From: Tsukamurella sp. M9C | GTDB taxonomy: Bacteria > Actinomycetota > Actinomycetes > Mycobacteriales > Mycobacteriaceae | Direction of reading: 5' to 3' | Assembly: GCF_020169415.1 (NCBI RefSeq) | Contig: NZ_JAIULG010000045.1 | Coordinates: 1-38,590 of the forward strand | Length of the DNA: 38,590 nucleotides | Part shown: positions 15,155 through 23,066 of the stretch, piece by piece | Position numbering within the stretch: position 1 is the first letter of the stretch | Layout: every line of letters begins with the position of its first letter | Translations under genes and position numbers: made by a program | Notes under the pieces: generated by a model | Database searches by the model: none | What the model was told of the DNA's origin: nothing | What the model saw: the letters and a program-made list of their open reading frames with translations, nothing else

Positions 15155-16411
15155 TCACCGGTACTTCGGCTTGCTGTAGTTCGGGTTGTTCCCGGTGGGG
15201 ATCGCGATGTTGATCGGCCGGAAGCCGCCCAGGTAGACCAGCTCGAACGTGTTCGCGATCTGGTCCATCTGGTGATAAAGCTCGGGCGGGAGGGCGGCCT
15301 GCGTGAGTCCGCCCTCCCGGATCGCGACGTAGGTGGGCCACGCCACCGTGAGCAGGCCCTGGTACAGCGGCTGCGGGGGCAGCTGCATCCAGTCGGTCAG
15401 CTTGTCGCCGAGGGAGTAGCGGGTGAAGGCCTCGATGGCGGGGCGCGAGACGATCCGCGCGTCGAGGTCACGCCCCAGGTCCACGAGCATGTTCGCTATC
15501 TTGACCCCCTCGGGGGTCGGACCCATGATCGTGTCGAGGTCCTTCTGCGCTTGTCGCTCGGCCTGGTCCCAGCTCGACGGGATGTACTCGTCGCGAATGC
15601 CCAGCATATGCCCGTTGACCTGCCACGAGTGCAGCAGCCCGTCGACCTCGTCCTGCGGCAGGTGGACGCCCCAGTTCCGCATGATGCGCATGCCCATGGT
15701 GGCGAGCGTGTGCCAGGTGACCATCATGTCGGCCTGGGAGATGGGCTTGGGCTGGTCGGCGACCTTCTTCCAGTGCGGCGACTGCGGGAGGAGGTGCCGG
15801 ACGGCGCCGTGCGTGAGGCGGACCTTCACCGCGGTGGTGGCGGCGCGGCCGCTGGGGCCGTACGCGCCGACGGCGATCTGGTCGTACACCAGGCGGTAGG
15901 TCTTGGCGATGCGGTCCTTCATGTCGGCGCCGCCCGCGGACCAGTACACGGCCCGCGACTCGCGGGGGATGACGGACATCATGATGCCGCCGCAGAGCCC
16001 GATGATCGTGGAGAGGTAGAAACTGCGGGTGGTGTAGAACTTGTCGGCGCCCTTCATCAGGCGCGGGTCGAGCCACTCGGGGAGCTTCCGGGCCTCCTCG
16101 ATGAAGTCCCGCACGTCCGACGGTAGGCCGGCCGGCAGCGGCTGGGAGTTCGTCTCCCACTGGGCGAGGGCGCGGTTGGTCCGCTCGACGTCGCCGCGTT
16201 CGAGCACCGACTTCATGAGCGCGTCGCACTCCGGGTCCCACGTCGTGGCGGAGTCGGGGGTGGCCGCTGTGCGCACGCCGGGATCGGCCGAGGCGAGCCC
16301 CGTGCCCAGCGTCCCTGCGAGTGCGGCCACTCCGGCGCCCGCCGCGCCCACGCCGGCGGCGCGGAGCGCGTCCCGCCTGGTGATGCCGTCCTGTACCGCG
16401 GTCCTGTCCAC
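15155..16411 (-). CDS. Tat-exported MpaB/Lcp-family oxygenase (DUF2236)
   Basis: 418 residues from GTG 16411, with GAGGGAG four bases before it. A twin-arginine signal (TRRDALRAAG, then a Gly/Ala-rich hydrophobic stretch to ASA near 42) indicates export of a folded, cofactor-bearing protein. The body matches DUF2236; R198, H201, R205 and H206 in VRLTHGAVRHLL correspond to the region that holds the heme ligand of latex clearing protein (Lcp), a b-type heme enzyme that cleaves cis-1,4-polyisoprene. The length is close to Lcp. Other DUF2236 proteins oxidise other compounds (MpaB in mycophenolate synthesis), so rubber cleavage is a possibility only. It has its own promoter downstream of xth. Confidence 0.75.
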   Translation of the reverse strand: MDRTAVQDGITRRDALRAAGVGAAGAGVAALAGTLGTGLASADPGVRTAATPDSATTWDPECDALMKSVLERGDVERTNRALAQWETNSQPLPAGLPSDVRDFIEEARKLPEWLDPRLMKGADKFYTTRSFYLSTIIGLCGGIMMSVIPRESRAVYWSAGGADMKDRIAKTYRLVYDQIAVGAYGPSGRAATTAVKVRLTHGAVRHLLPQSPHWKKVADQPKPISQADMMVTWHTLATMGMRIMRNWGVHLPQDEVDGLLHSWQVNGHMLGIRDEYIPSSWDQAERQAQKDLDTIMGPTPEGVKIANMLVDLGRDLDARIVSRPAIEAFTRYSLGDKLTDWMQLPPQPLYQGLLTVAWPTYVAIREGGLTQAALPPELYHQMDQIANTFELVYLGGFRPINIAIPTGNNPNYSKPKYR

Positions 16412-16441
16412 GCCACTCCCTCTCGCCTGTGATCTCGGCGA

Positions 16442-16471
16442 AGGGTAGCGAGTGAAGTATTGCTATTGCAA
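16442..16471 (-). promoter_or_regulatory. Promoter of the DUF2236 oxygenase
   Basis: Leftward -35 TTGCAA (16466-16471), 18-bp spacer, -10 TACCCT (16442-16447), in the 70-bp gap after xth. The -35 lies in the small dyad TTGC-TATT-GCAA (16460-16471). Confidence 0.45.
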
Positions 16472-16481
16472 CATGAAGCTG

Positions 16482-17351
16482 TCAGTCCTTGGCCTGGGGC
16501 AGCTTCGCGCCCTTGGGCGAGACCCGCCCGGCCGACGGTGGCGGCACCATCGGGCCCACGTCGCCGTCCGGTGCCGCGTCGAGGTCGAGCATGACGGGCG
16601 CGTGGTCCGACGGGCCCTTGCCCTTGCGCGCCTGCCGGTCGATCCAGGCCGCGGCGGTGCGGTCGGCGACCTCGCCGCTGGCAAGGATGAGGTCAATGCG
16701 CATGCCGAGGTTCTTGTTGAACATGCCGGCGCGGTAGTCCCAGTACGAGAACACCTGCTCGTCCGGCCAGTGATCGCGCACCACGTCGCGCAGGCCGGCG
16801 TCCGCGAGTGCCGCCAGGGCGGCGCGTTCGGGCGCCGTCACGTGGGTGTGGCCGGCGAAGGCGGCCGGATCGAAGACGTCGGCATCGGTGGGCGCGATGT
16901 TCATGTCGCCGCAGACCAGCTGGGGGACGGTATCGGCCTTCACCTGCGCGACGAGGGCGGCGAGCCACTCGAGCTTGTACGCGTAGTGGTCGGAATCGAT
17001 CTCGCGGCCGTTCGGTGTGTACAGCGAGTGCACCCGGATCCCGTCGCAGACGCCCGAGATCGCACGCCCCTCGACGATCCCGTCGAACGCGGGCCCATCG
17101 GGGATTCCGACGATCACGTCCTCCAGGCCCACCTTGGACAGCAGTGCCGAGCCGTTCCACTGCGGCTGCCCCGCGGTGGCGAACTCGTAGCCGCGTTCCT
17201 CGAGATCGGGGCCGATGAGGGTGGCGAAGGCGTCGTCGGTCATCTTGAGTTCCTGTAGGCAGACGACGTCCGGCCGACGCGAGTCCAGCCACTCCAGCAG
17301 CCTGCCGTGCCGCTGCTTGACCGAGTTCACATTCCACGTGGCGACGCGCAT
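16482..17351 (-). CDS. xthA: Exodeoxyribonuclease III
   Basis: 289 residues, complete endonuclease/exonuclease/phosphatase fold. Catalytic signatures: WNVNS near the N-terminus, the metal-binding glutamate E34 in CLQELKM, YTPNG, GDMNIAPTD, and the final SDHAPV Asp-His pair. It cleaves at abasic sites and degrades 3' ends in base-excision repair. The C-terminal 30 residues are a Pro/Lys-rich extension. The ATG comes six bases after TACGGT (17358-17363) and lacks a Shine-Dalgarno sequence, so it is probably leaderless. Divergent from crtB with a 59-bp gap. Confidence 0.92.
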   Translation of the reverse strand: MRVATWNVNSVKQRHGRLLEWLDSRRPDVVCLQELKMTDDAFATLIGPDLEERGYEFATAGQPQWNGSALLSKVGLEDVIVGIPDGPAFDGIVEGRAISGVCDGIRVHSLYTPNGREIDSDHYAYKLEWLAALVAQVKADTVPQLVCGDMNIAPTDADVFDPAAFAGHTHVTAPERAALAALADAGLRDVVRDHWPDEQVFSYWDYRAGMFNKNLGMRIDLILASGEVADRTAAAWIDRQARKGKGPSDHAPVMLDLDAAPDGDVGPMVPPPSAGRVSPKGAKLPQAKD

Positions 17352-17410
17352 GCCCCCACCGTAGCGGGGTGCCCTGACAGCCCCGGCGGGGCGGTCGGGA
17401 GACTGGAGGC

Positions 17411-18229
17411 ATGGATTCCGCCGAACGATACGGTCGCGCCGCTGTCGCGGCCTCCGCGGTCGTGATCCGCGACTACTCCACCTCGTTCTCGTTGGCCGCC
17501 CGCCTGATGCCGCATCGCGTCCGCGACCACATCACGTCGATCTACGGGCTGGTGCGGGTCGCGGACGAGATCGTCGACGGTGCCTGCCCCACAGATCCAC
17601 GGGCTCATCTCGACGCGCTCGAGGAGGCCGTGGAGCGCGCGATCGCAGAGGGGTTCAGCGCGAACCTCGTGGTGCACGCCTTCGCGGGTACCGCCCGCGC
17701 GACGGGCTTCGGGACGGAGTTGACCAGGCCCTTCTTCGCCTCCATGCGCGCCGACCTCACCCCCGCCCCGCACACCGCCGCCTCGCTCGCCGAGTACATC
17801 CACGGCTCCGCCGAGGTCGTCGGGCTCATGTGCCTGCGGGCCTATTTGGTGGGGGTCGCACCGTCGGACTACGACAGGCTGGCGCCCGACGCCGCGCGCC
17901 TCGGCGCGGCGTTCCAGAAGGTCAACTTCCTCCGCGACCTCACCGACGACGAGCTCCGCCTCGGCCGGGCCTACCTGCCCGAGCTCACGCAGCGCGCCTA
18001 CGACGAGGCCCTCGACGACGCCGTCGCCGACCTCGCCGCCGGGCGTGCCGGCATCGCGCGGCTCCCGCGGGACGTGCAGCGCGGCGTCCGCGTGGCCGCG
18101 GACCTCTACGGCGAGCTTCTGGTCCGTCTCCGGGTCGCCGGGCTCGACGGTGCGCGATCCGGCCGCGTCCGCGTCCCCGCCGCGCGGAAGGCGGCGGTGA
18201 TCGCCCGCTCGCTCTCCTCCTCGCGTTGA
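17411..18229 (+). CDS. crtB: Phytoene/squalene synthase family protein
   Basis: 272 residues. Both prenyl-diphosphate/Mg-binding aspartate motifs are present: DEIVD at 52-56 and NFLRDLTDD near 172-180, with SFSLAARLMP and YGLVRVAD before the first. The enzyme joins two geranylgeranyl diphosphates to phytoene (or two farnesyl units in squalene synthases). Its likely partner, a CrtI-type desaturase, lies at 25093-26541. GGAGG sits only one base from the ATG, which is unusually close, so the start is slightly uncertain. The C-terminal 30 residues are Arg/Ala-rich and diverge from the family core. Confidence 0.82.
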   Translation: MDSAERYGRAAVAASAVVIRDYSTSFSLAARLMPHRVRDHITSIYGLVRVADEIVDGACPTDPRAHLDALEEAVERAIAEGFSANLVVHAFAGTARATGFGTELTRPFFASMRADLTPAPHTAASLAEYIHGSAEVVGLMCLRAYLVGVAPSDYDRLAPDAARLGAAFQKVNFLRDLTDDELRLGRAYLPELTQRAYDEALDDAVADLAAGRAGIARLPRDVQRGVRVAADLYGELLVRLRVAGLDGARSGRVRVPAARKAAVIARSLSSSR

Positions 18230-18562
18230 TGCGGTAGTCGTTCTGAATGGCTATGCGCCTGCCGCATACCCGCGAAACGCCTGCTCAAGACGTGTCTCCG
18301 GCCGCGTGGCTATGCAGTATCCGCATTGCCTCCCCGCCGACGGTGTTGTTCGCAGTGGCGCCGACTGTTATGCCTAGACACAAATTCGACCTAGGTAGGT
18401 GCTGGCATGGAGGCCCCGCGCGGAAGGGGCTATCAGCTCCAGGCGCCGGCCGCACCGATTCGGCCGCCTGCGTGAGGAGTGGCGCGAGTTCACTGCGGCG
18501 GCCGCCGCGCTCGGGGCCGCGCCCGCGCGCTGAGTCGTCGCGATCCGGCTTCCCGCTGACGT

Positions 18563-18604
18563 TTCCGCTTCTTCATAGCGTTGCAACGGTATGAGCAAGC
18601 GGAA
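18563..18604. repeat. Symmetric 42-bp hyphenated palindrome
   Basis: TTCCGCTT (18563-18570) pairs with AAGCGGAA (18597-18604), CATA (18574-18577) with TATG (18590-18593), and the centre is GTTGCAAC (18580-18587). All blocks share one axis (18583.5). A cruciform, dimeric protein site or RNA hairpin is possible. Confidence 0.5.
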
Positions 18605-18686
18605 GCGGGCTGAGGACCGCGGTCCGGTGTGAGTGCCGTGCCCGCTCCGCGGGCGCACGCACCAATACTGCTGAGGCACTACGAGA

Positions 18687-18719
18687 ACGGAGGGTATGCG
18701 TTGGACGCATACCCTCCGT
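18687..18719. terminator. Perfect 15-bp hairpin after hydrolase operon
   Basis: ACGGAGGGTATGCGT (18687-18701), loop TGG, then its exact complement (18705-18719). It lies 35 bp beyond the stop of the leftward hydrolase gene. There is no U-tract; likely terminator, perhaps bidirectional with crtB. Confidence 0.6.
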
Positions 18720-18753
18720 GAACGACTACCACCCCGGCGGTGGCGCCGATGAT

Positions 18754-19626
18754 CTACTGCGACGCGGCCTGTGGCAGCTCCGCCACCGGATTCCGCTGCA
18801 GGAACGACGTGATCAGCGCGGCGAACTCGCGCGTGCACTCGAGCTGCGGCATGTGGCCGACCCCGGGAATCAGATGCGCCTCGGCGTGCGGGATGAGCCT
18901 CCGCGCGGCCTCGAGATGCGCGGGCGGAAGCACCTTGTCGCGCGCGCCCCACAGCACCATCGTGGGTCGCGGGGTCCGAGCGATGGTCCGGTGCAGCTCG
19001 TCGCGCCAGTCCTGGCGCACGCCGCCGAGCACTGAGCCGAGCTCGTCCGCGGTCTTCCACGCGGTGAGGCCGGCGTCGGTCTCCCGGGCGATGGCCATCG
19101 CGTGGTCGATACGCGCGCGGGTGGCGTAGGACTTGTCGGCGAAGATCAACCGCTCCTGGATGATCGCACCGGGGCGGCTCGGCGTGGTCGCGATCAGCTT
19201 GCCCAGCACGGGAACCCCGAGCAGGCGCAGCAGCGGCGTCACCTCCTTGCCGAAGCCGGCGGGATCCACGAGTGTCATCGACGCGACCAGCTCCGGGTGC
19301 CGGGCGAGCAGCGTCATCGTCACCGCGCCGCCCAGCGAATTGCCCGCGACGTGCACCGGTCCCGAGACGTTCAGCGCAGCCAGGGTCTCCGCGACCCCGT
19401 CGGCGAGCGCGGCGAGGCCGGCACCGTCGGGATGAGGAGCGGACCAGCCGTACCCGGCGAGGTCGGGCGCGATGAGCCGGTACTCTCCCTCGAGCGCCTC
19501 GAAGGTCGGGCCCCAGTCCTCCAGGCTGCGCGTGATGCCGTGCAGCAGAACCAGAGTGGGCAGCGATGCGTCGCCCGACTCGCGGACCCGCACCCAGCGG
19601 CCGCGGACGGGGATGCTGCGGATCAC
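18754..19626 (-). CDS. Alpha/beta-hydrolase
   Basis: 290 residues from GTG 19626, overlapping the stop of the upstream hydrolase gene (GTGA). Oxyanion motif LLHG at 27-30, nucleophile S97 in GNSLGG, acid Asp in GARDKVLP and base His in GVGHMPQLE complete the triad. The sequence resembles C-C-bond hydrolases and lipase-like members (MhpC/BphD type), but substrate cannot be inferred. Last gene of the four-gene operon starting at 22559; a perfect hairpin follows. Confidence 0.8.
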   Translation of the reverse strand: MIRSIPVRGRWVRVRESGDASLPTLVLLHGITRSLEDWGPTFEALEGEYRLIAPDLAGYGWSAPHPDGAGLAALADGVAETLAALNVSGPVHVAGNSLGGAVTMTLLARHPELVASMTLVDPAGFGKEVTPLLRLLGVPVLGKLIATTPSRPGAIIQERLIFADKSYATRARIDHAMAIARETDAGLTAWKTADELGSVLGGVRQDWRDELHRTIARTPRPTMVLWGARDKVLPPAHLEAARRLIPHAEAHLIPGVGHMPQLECTREFAALITSFLQRNPVAELPQAASQ

Positions 19627-20519
19627 CGGTTCGCCTCGACCCACTCGAAGGTCGCATCGGCCAGCGGGCCGGGGTTCTGCGCGACCACCCAGTGCCCGCC
19701 GGGCACCGAGACGTGCCGCGACTTCGGCGACTTCTCCAGGCCTGCCAGCTGCAGCGGCGGCGTGACGAACAGGTCGCCCTCGGGCGTGACCACCTGCACG
19801 GGCACCGACGTCGTGGCGTCCGCCGGCTTGAGGAACGGCGCGGGCATGTTGGCGCGGTACAGGTTCAGTCCGTTGGTGAAGTCGCGGTCGGTGCGCGTGT
19901 AGCCCTCGGCGACCTTCCCGCCCGTGCCGCGCTTCTCCAGCGTCTCGATCAGCTTCTGGCCCCAGCCGCGCTTGTACAGCGAATCCGCCAGTCCCGGAAC
20001 GAGGAAGAACGGGATGTACGTCGAGCCCGCCGCCTGGCGCAGCCGCGCCGGCAGCTCCTTCGCGCTGCGCACGCCCTGCAGGTACTCGCCCGCGTGGTTC
20101 AGGTTCGGCCCCGACACCGAGGTGTACGAGGCGGTCTTGTCCGCGACCGCGGGGTCGACCACGGCGTGCCAGCCCTGGATCGAGCCCCAGTCGTGGCCGA
20201 GGAGGTGCACCTTCGAGCGGTCGCCGCTGACCTCGCGCACCGCGTCGATCACCCGCGAGATGTCGGAGATGAGGCGGTCGAACCGGTACCCGGCCTTGCC
20301 GGCCGGCGCCTCGGAGTCGCCCGCGCCGCGCACGTCGTAGGTGTAGACGTTCGCGCGACCGTCGAGGGCCGCCGCGACGCCGTCCCACACGTGGTGGTTG
20401 TCGGGGTAGCCGTGGATCGCGAGCACCGTCGGGCGCGCGGCGTCGTGGGTGCCGTAGCGGAAGCCCGCCAGGGTGAGGCCGTCGGACGTGGTCACGTCGA
20501 AGCGGTGCTGATCGGTCAT
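19623..20519 (-). CDS. Epoxide-hydrolase-like alpha/beta-hydrolase
   Basis: 298 residues. HGYP at 36-39 and the nucleophile elbow GHDWGS with D110 (not Ser) mark the epoxide hydrolase/haloalkane dehalogenase branch, which forms an Asp-ester intermediate. Later acid (TPEGDLF) and His (GGHW) are present. It is similar to the N-terminal hydrolase domain of mycobacterial EphD but lacks the C-terminal short-chain dehydrogenase domain. It lies 10 bp after the ferredoxin reductase stop and overlaps the next hydrolase. Epoxide opening fits an operon with an oxygenase-like diiron protein; exact substrate unknown. Confidence 0.78.
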   Translation of the reverse strand: MTDQHRFDVTTSDGLTLAGFRYGTHDAARPTVLAIHGYPDNHHVWDGVAAALDGRANVYTYDVRGAGDSEAPAGKAGYRFDRLISDISRVIDAVREVSGDRSKVHLLGHDWGSIQGWHAVVDPAVADKTASYTSVSGPNLNHAGEYLQGVRSAKELPARLRQAAGSTYIPFFLVPGLADSLYKRGWGQKLIETLEKRGTGGKVAEGYTRTDRDFTNGLNLYRANMPAPFLKPADATTSVPVQVVTPEGDLFVTPPLQLAGLEKSPKSRHVSVPGGHWVVAQNPGPLADATFEWVEANR

Positions 20520-20529
20520 GGTGTGCGCC

Positions 20530-21666
20530 TTACAGATCGATGGTCAGGTGGTCGCCGGCAGCGCGCGAGACGCAGGTCAGCATCTGGCCCTGCTCCCGCT
20601 CGAAGGGCGTCAGGGTCTTGTCCCGGTGGTCGACGGTGCCCTCGGTCACCGTCATCCGGCAGGTGCCGCAGAAGCCCTGCTTACAGGAGTACGGGGCGTC
20701 GGGCTTGGCCTTGAGGATCGCGGCCAGCAGGGTCTCGTCCGCGGCCACGTCCAGGGTCTGTCCGGACTGGGCGAGGGTGGCGGTGAAGGGCTTGCCGTCC
20801 ACCACCGGCGGCGCCGAGAAGCGCTCGTAATGCAGCTCGACGTCCGTGCGGCCGATCAGGCCCACGCGCAGGGACTCGAGCATCGGGATCGGGCCGCAGG
20901 CGTACAGCGCCGTCGGGCCCGGGGTCTCGCCGATGAGGGTCTCGGCGGTGGGGATGCCGTGCTCGTCGTCGGTCCGGATCTCCACCTTGTCGCCGAACCG
21001 CTCCACCTCGGCGATGAACGGGATGGTGTCGGTGGAGCGACCGGAGTAGAGCATCGACCAGCTCAGTCCCAGGCGCTCGGCGGCGATCATCATCGGCAGG
21101 ATCGGCGTGATGCCGATGCCGCCGGCGACGAACCGCAGGTGCTCCGCGGAGGAGCCGTGGCCCGGCACCGCCATCGGCATGCCGTTGCGGGGCCCCTTGA
21201 CGGTCACCGTCGCACCGACGTGCAGGGTCTCGTGCACCTCGACGGAACCACCGCCGCCGTTCGGTATGCGGCGCACCGCGATCCGGTAGGTGTCGGAGTC
21301 CGCGGGGTCGCCGCACAGCGAGTACTCGCGCATGCGGCCCGAGGGCAGCAGCAGGTCGAGGTGCGCGCCGGGCGTCCAGCGGGGGAGCGGGGAATCGTCG
21401 GCCGAGACGAAGGTCAGGGCGACGACGTCCTTGTCGTGCGCGACGATCTCGCGCGAGACCACCCGCAGGTCGCGGCTGGTGCTGGGCTCGGCCAGGTGCC
21501 GCGGCTTCATCAGGTGCGCGAACGCCGGGATTGTCACGCCGAAGAAGGCGTTGGCGAAGCGCAGCAGCGGATCCCGCTTCCAGCGGCCGTACAGGTGCGG
21601 AGGGATCTCCGTGACGGGCTCGCCCCAGGGGCGGAAGACCGACGGTGCCTTGCGCTCGCCCGTCAT
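20530..21666 (-). CDS. FNR-type oxidoreductase with C-terminal 2Fe-2S ferredoxin
   Basis: 378 residues from ATG 21666, overlapping the upstream stop by ATGA. After a 70-residue N-terminal extension comes the flavin/NAD(P)H module (YSLCGDP for flavin, GGIGITPILPM for nucleotide, YACGPIPML), then a plant-type ferredoxin domain with CKQGFCGTC near 326-334 and a last Cys in LTCVS. This order is that of phthalate-dioxygenase-reductase/VanB-like proteins and of the reductases that serve membrane desaturases and diiron oxygenases. It would pass electrons from NAD(P)H to the diiron protein encoded just upstream. Confidence 0.85.
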   Translation of the reverse strand: MTGERKAPSVFRPWGEPVTEIPPHLYGRWKRDPLLRFANAFFGVTIPAFAHLMKPRHLAEPSTSRDLRVVSREIVAHDKDVVALTFVSADDSPLPRWTPGAHLDLLLPSGRMREYSLCGDPADSDTYRIAVRRIPNGGGGSVEVHETLHVGATVTVKGPRNGMPMAVPGHGSSAEHLRFVAGGIGITPILPMMIAAERLGLSWSMLYSGRSTDTIPFIAEVERFGDKVEIRTDDEHGIPTAETLIGETPGPTALYACGPIPMLESLRVGLIGRTDVELHYERFSAPPVVDGKPFTATLAQSGQTLDVAADETLLAAILKAKPDAPYSCKQGFCGTCRMTVTEGTVDHRDKTLTPFEREQGQMLTCVSRAAGDHLTIDL

Positions 21667-22559
21667 CCGTTCGCCGCCCGGGCGGCCGGCGACTTCGCGA
21701 GGTACGCGACGGCCTGCGCGGTCGACCCGATCGACGCGGGATCGAAGCTCGGCTTGAAGTAGATGAGCGTGAACTTCACGACGTCCCGCAGCTTCGGCAG
21801 GATGTTCTTGCGGGAGCCCTTGAGGTACTCCCACCACAGCCGCGGGTAGGAGTAGCTGAAGTTCGGGTCCTTGCGCAGCATGTAGCCCGACGTGCGGTGC
21901 AGCGCGAGGATGAGGAAGACGATGCCGACGATCATCGCGCGGCAACGGTGGAAGTAGCTCGGGTCGAAGTAGTTCGCCACGTCGTGCGCGACGGACCGGT
22001 GCTCGACCTCCTCGGCGCCGTGCCAGCGACAGATGTCGGCCATCGTCGGGTCCACGTCGAAGTCGTCCCAGGCGTTGTTCAGCGCGAACACGCCCAGGAT
22101 CGCGGTGTAGTGCTCCACCGCCGCGATCAGCCAGAGCCGCTGCACCATGTCGTTGTACTGGGCGCGGTCCGAGTGGTAGGTCCGCGGCGCGAGGATCTTG
22201 CGGAAGATGTACTCGAACTGCCGGGCCACGGGCTGGGTGTCGATGCCGCAGCGCTGCAGGTACTCGGAGAGGGCGCGGTCGTGCGACTCGGCGTGCATGG
22301 CCTCCTGGCCGATGAAGCCGCGCATCGTGCGGGCGAGGTTCTCGTCCTTCACGAAGGGCAGCGCCTCGGTGTAGACCTCGCAGAACCAGCGCTCGCCCTC
22401 GGGGAGCACGGAGTGCAGGATGCTGCTGATGATGTCGCTGGCCACGGGCTCGCCGGGGATCCACTCCAGCGGCACGTTCTCCCAGTCGAACTCCACGTTC
22501 CGGGCGTGGATCTCGACCTCCGCGGGCTCGTGCTGCTGGGCCGATGTGCGCGAACTCAT
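21663..22559 (-). CDS. Diiron 'metal-dependent hydrolase' (PF10118-like)
   Basis: 298 residues from ATG 22559, with GGAAGGAG seven bases upstream; the longer reading to 22592 lacks a site. A four-helix-bundle diiron pattern is visible: E86-x-x-H89 with H93, E149-H150, and E184-x-x-H187 with H192, plus acidic E54/E56 in an earlier helix. I assign it to the PF10118 group, which is named metal-dependent hydrolase but has ferritin-like ligands. A hydrophobic helix lies near 207-222. First gene of an operon with a 2Fe-2S reductase and two hydrolases, which argues for an oxygenase or desaturase role rather than a hydrolase. Confidence 0.75.
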   Translation of the reverse strand: MSSRTSAQQHEPAEVEIHARNVEFDWENVPLEWIPGEPVASDIISSILHSVLPEGERWFCEVYTEALPFVKDENLARTMRGFIGQEAMHAESHDRALSEYLQRCGIDTQPVARQFEYIFRKILAPRTYHSDRAQYNDMVQRLWLIAAVEHYTAILGVFALNNAWDDFDVDPTMADICRWHGAEEVEHRSVAHDVANYFDPSYFHRCRAMIVGIVFLILALHRTSGYMLRKDPNFSYSYPRLWWEYLKGSRKNILPKLRDVVKFTLIYFKPSFDPASIGSTAQAVAYLAKSPAARAANG

Positions 22560-22578
22560 CGTCCGACTCCTTCCACGT

Positions 22579-22601
22579 GGGTGTCTTGACATTCAACACC
22601 C
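22579..22601. promoter_or_regulatory. Possible operator of the diiron operon
   Basis: GGGTGT-N11-ACACCC (perfect 6-bp arms) lies 20 bp before the diiron gene ATG. An overlapping GACAT-N11-ATGTC dyad is at 22588-22608. No clear -35/-10 pair was found, so this is weak. Confidence 0.3.
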
Positions 22602-22702
22602 TGATGTCCAGTGAGCGCTACCGGCTGTGAGAGCACTCGGCACGGAACCTATCACTTTCGGGTGGCCGGGCCGAAGCTCTTGCAGGCCGGATGTGACGGC
22701 GG

Positions 22703-22725
22703 TAACGTACAACTTGATGGTTGTA
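22703..22725 (+). promoter_or_regulatory. ArsR promoter -10 and operator across the start codon
   Basis: TAACGT (22703-22708) precedes ATG 22717 by eight bases. The perfect dyad TACAAC-TTGATG-GTTGTA (22708-22725) spans the expected transcription start and the ATG itself. Dyads with GTTGTA half-sites are typical of ArsR/SdpR-type regulators paired with SRPBCC genes. Confidence 0.6.
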
Positions 22726-23055
22726 GATGAACTGGCACCGGACGAGGCGGACCGCCTTTTCCACGCCCTCGCGGATCGCACCCGGCGCGACATCGTCGTC
22801 CGGGTGATCGAGCGGGAGTGCTCCGTCTCGGAGCTCGCCCGCGGCTACGAGATGAGCTTCGCGGCGGTGCAGAAACACGTGGCGGTGCTGGAGAAGGCCG
22901 GCCTGGTCGTCAAGACCCGGCGGGGGCGCGAGGCCCTGGTCGGCCCGGACGTCGACACCATCGCGCGCGGCGCCCGCCTGCTGCGCGGATACGAGGACCT
23001 GTGGCGGGGAAGAGTCGCGCGCATGGACGCGCTGCTCGACCTCCCGAACGATTGA
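22717..23055 (+). CDS. ArsR/SdpR-family regulator
   Basis: 112 residues from ATG 22717. The winged helix-turn-helix covers about 8-85 (DRLFHALADRTRRDIVVRVI, CSVSELARGYEMSFAAVQKH, LEKAGLVVKTRRGRE). There is no metal-binding Cys pair; the lone Cys in RECSVSEL is not enough for an ArsR metal site. The longer frame from 22627 has a basic, unlikely N-terminus. It is followed 11 bases later by an SRPBCC gene, the usual partner in this subfamily. A palindrome over its own start suggests autorepression. Confidence 0.85.
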   Translation: MVVDELAPDEADRLFHALADRTRRDIVVRVIERECSVSELARGYEMSFAAVQKHVAVLEKAGLVVKTRRGREALVGPDVDTIARGARLLRGYEDLWRGRVARMDALLDLPND

Positions 23056-23066
23056 GGAGTTCCGTC

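Larger units (their letters stand above)
18230..18753. other. 524 bp without a supported gene, palindrome-rich
   Basis: No convincing ORF. TGGCTATGC occurs twice (18248-18256, 18307-18315), the first inside TATGCG-CCTGC-CGCATA (18252-18268). Two larger dyads follow (listed separately at 18563 and 18687). A 44-codon GTG frame at 18399-18533 is Arg/Ala-rich and probably chance. It may hold terminators for crtB and the convergent hydrolase operon, or a decayed gene. Confidence 0.5.

Noticed and set aside
14557-15213. A 218-codon frame overlapping the FBP gene
   Set aside because: Arg-rich product in another frame; the FBP frame has the four-cysteine zinc pattern.
16460-16471. TTGC-TATT-GCAA as an operator
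   Set aside because: Too short to separate from a chance -35 symmetry; reported only as part of the promoter.
18399-18533. A 44-codon GTG frame (Arg/Ala-rich)
   Set aside because: Only a weak AGGTAG-like site upstream, no known pattern, and it sits among palindromes; probably chance in GC-rich DNA.
22589-22609. A second dyad (GACAT-N11-ATGTC) near the diiron gene
   Set aside because: Overlaps another dyad with a different axis and no promoter could be placed; kept only as a remark.
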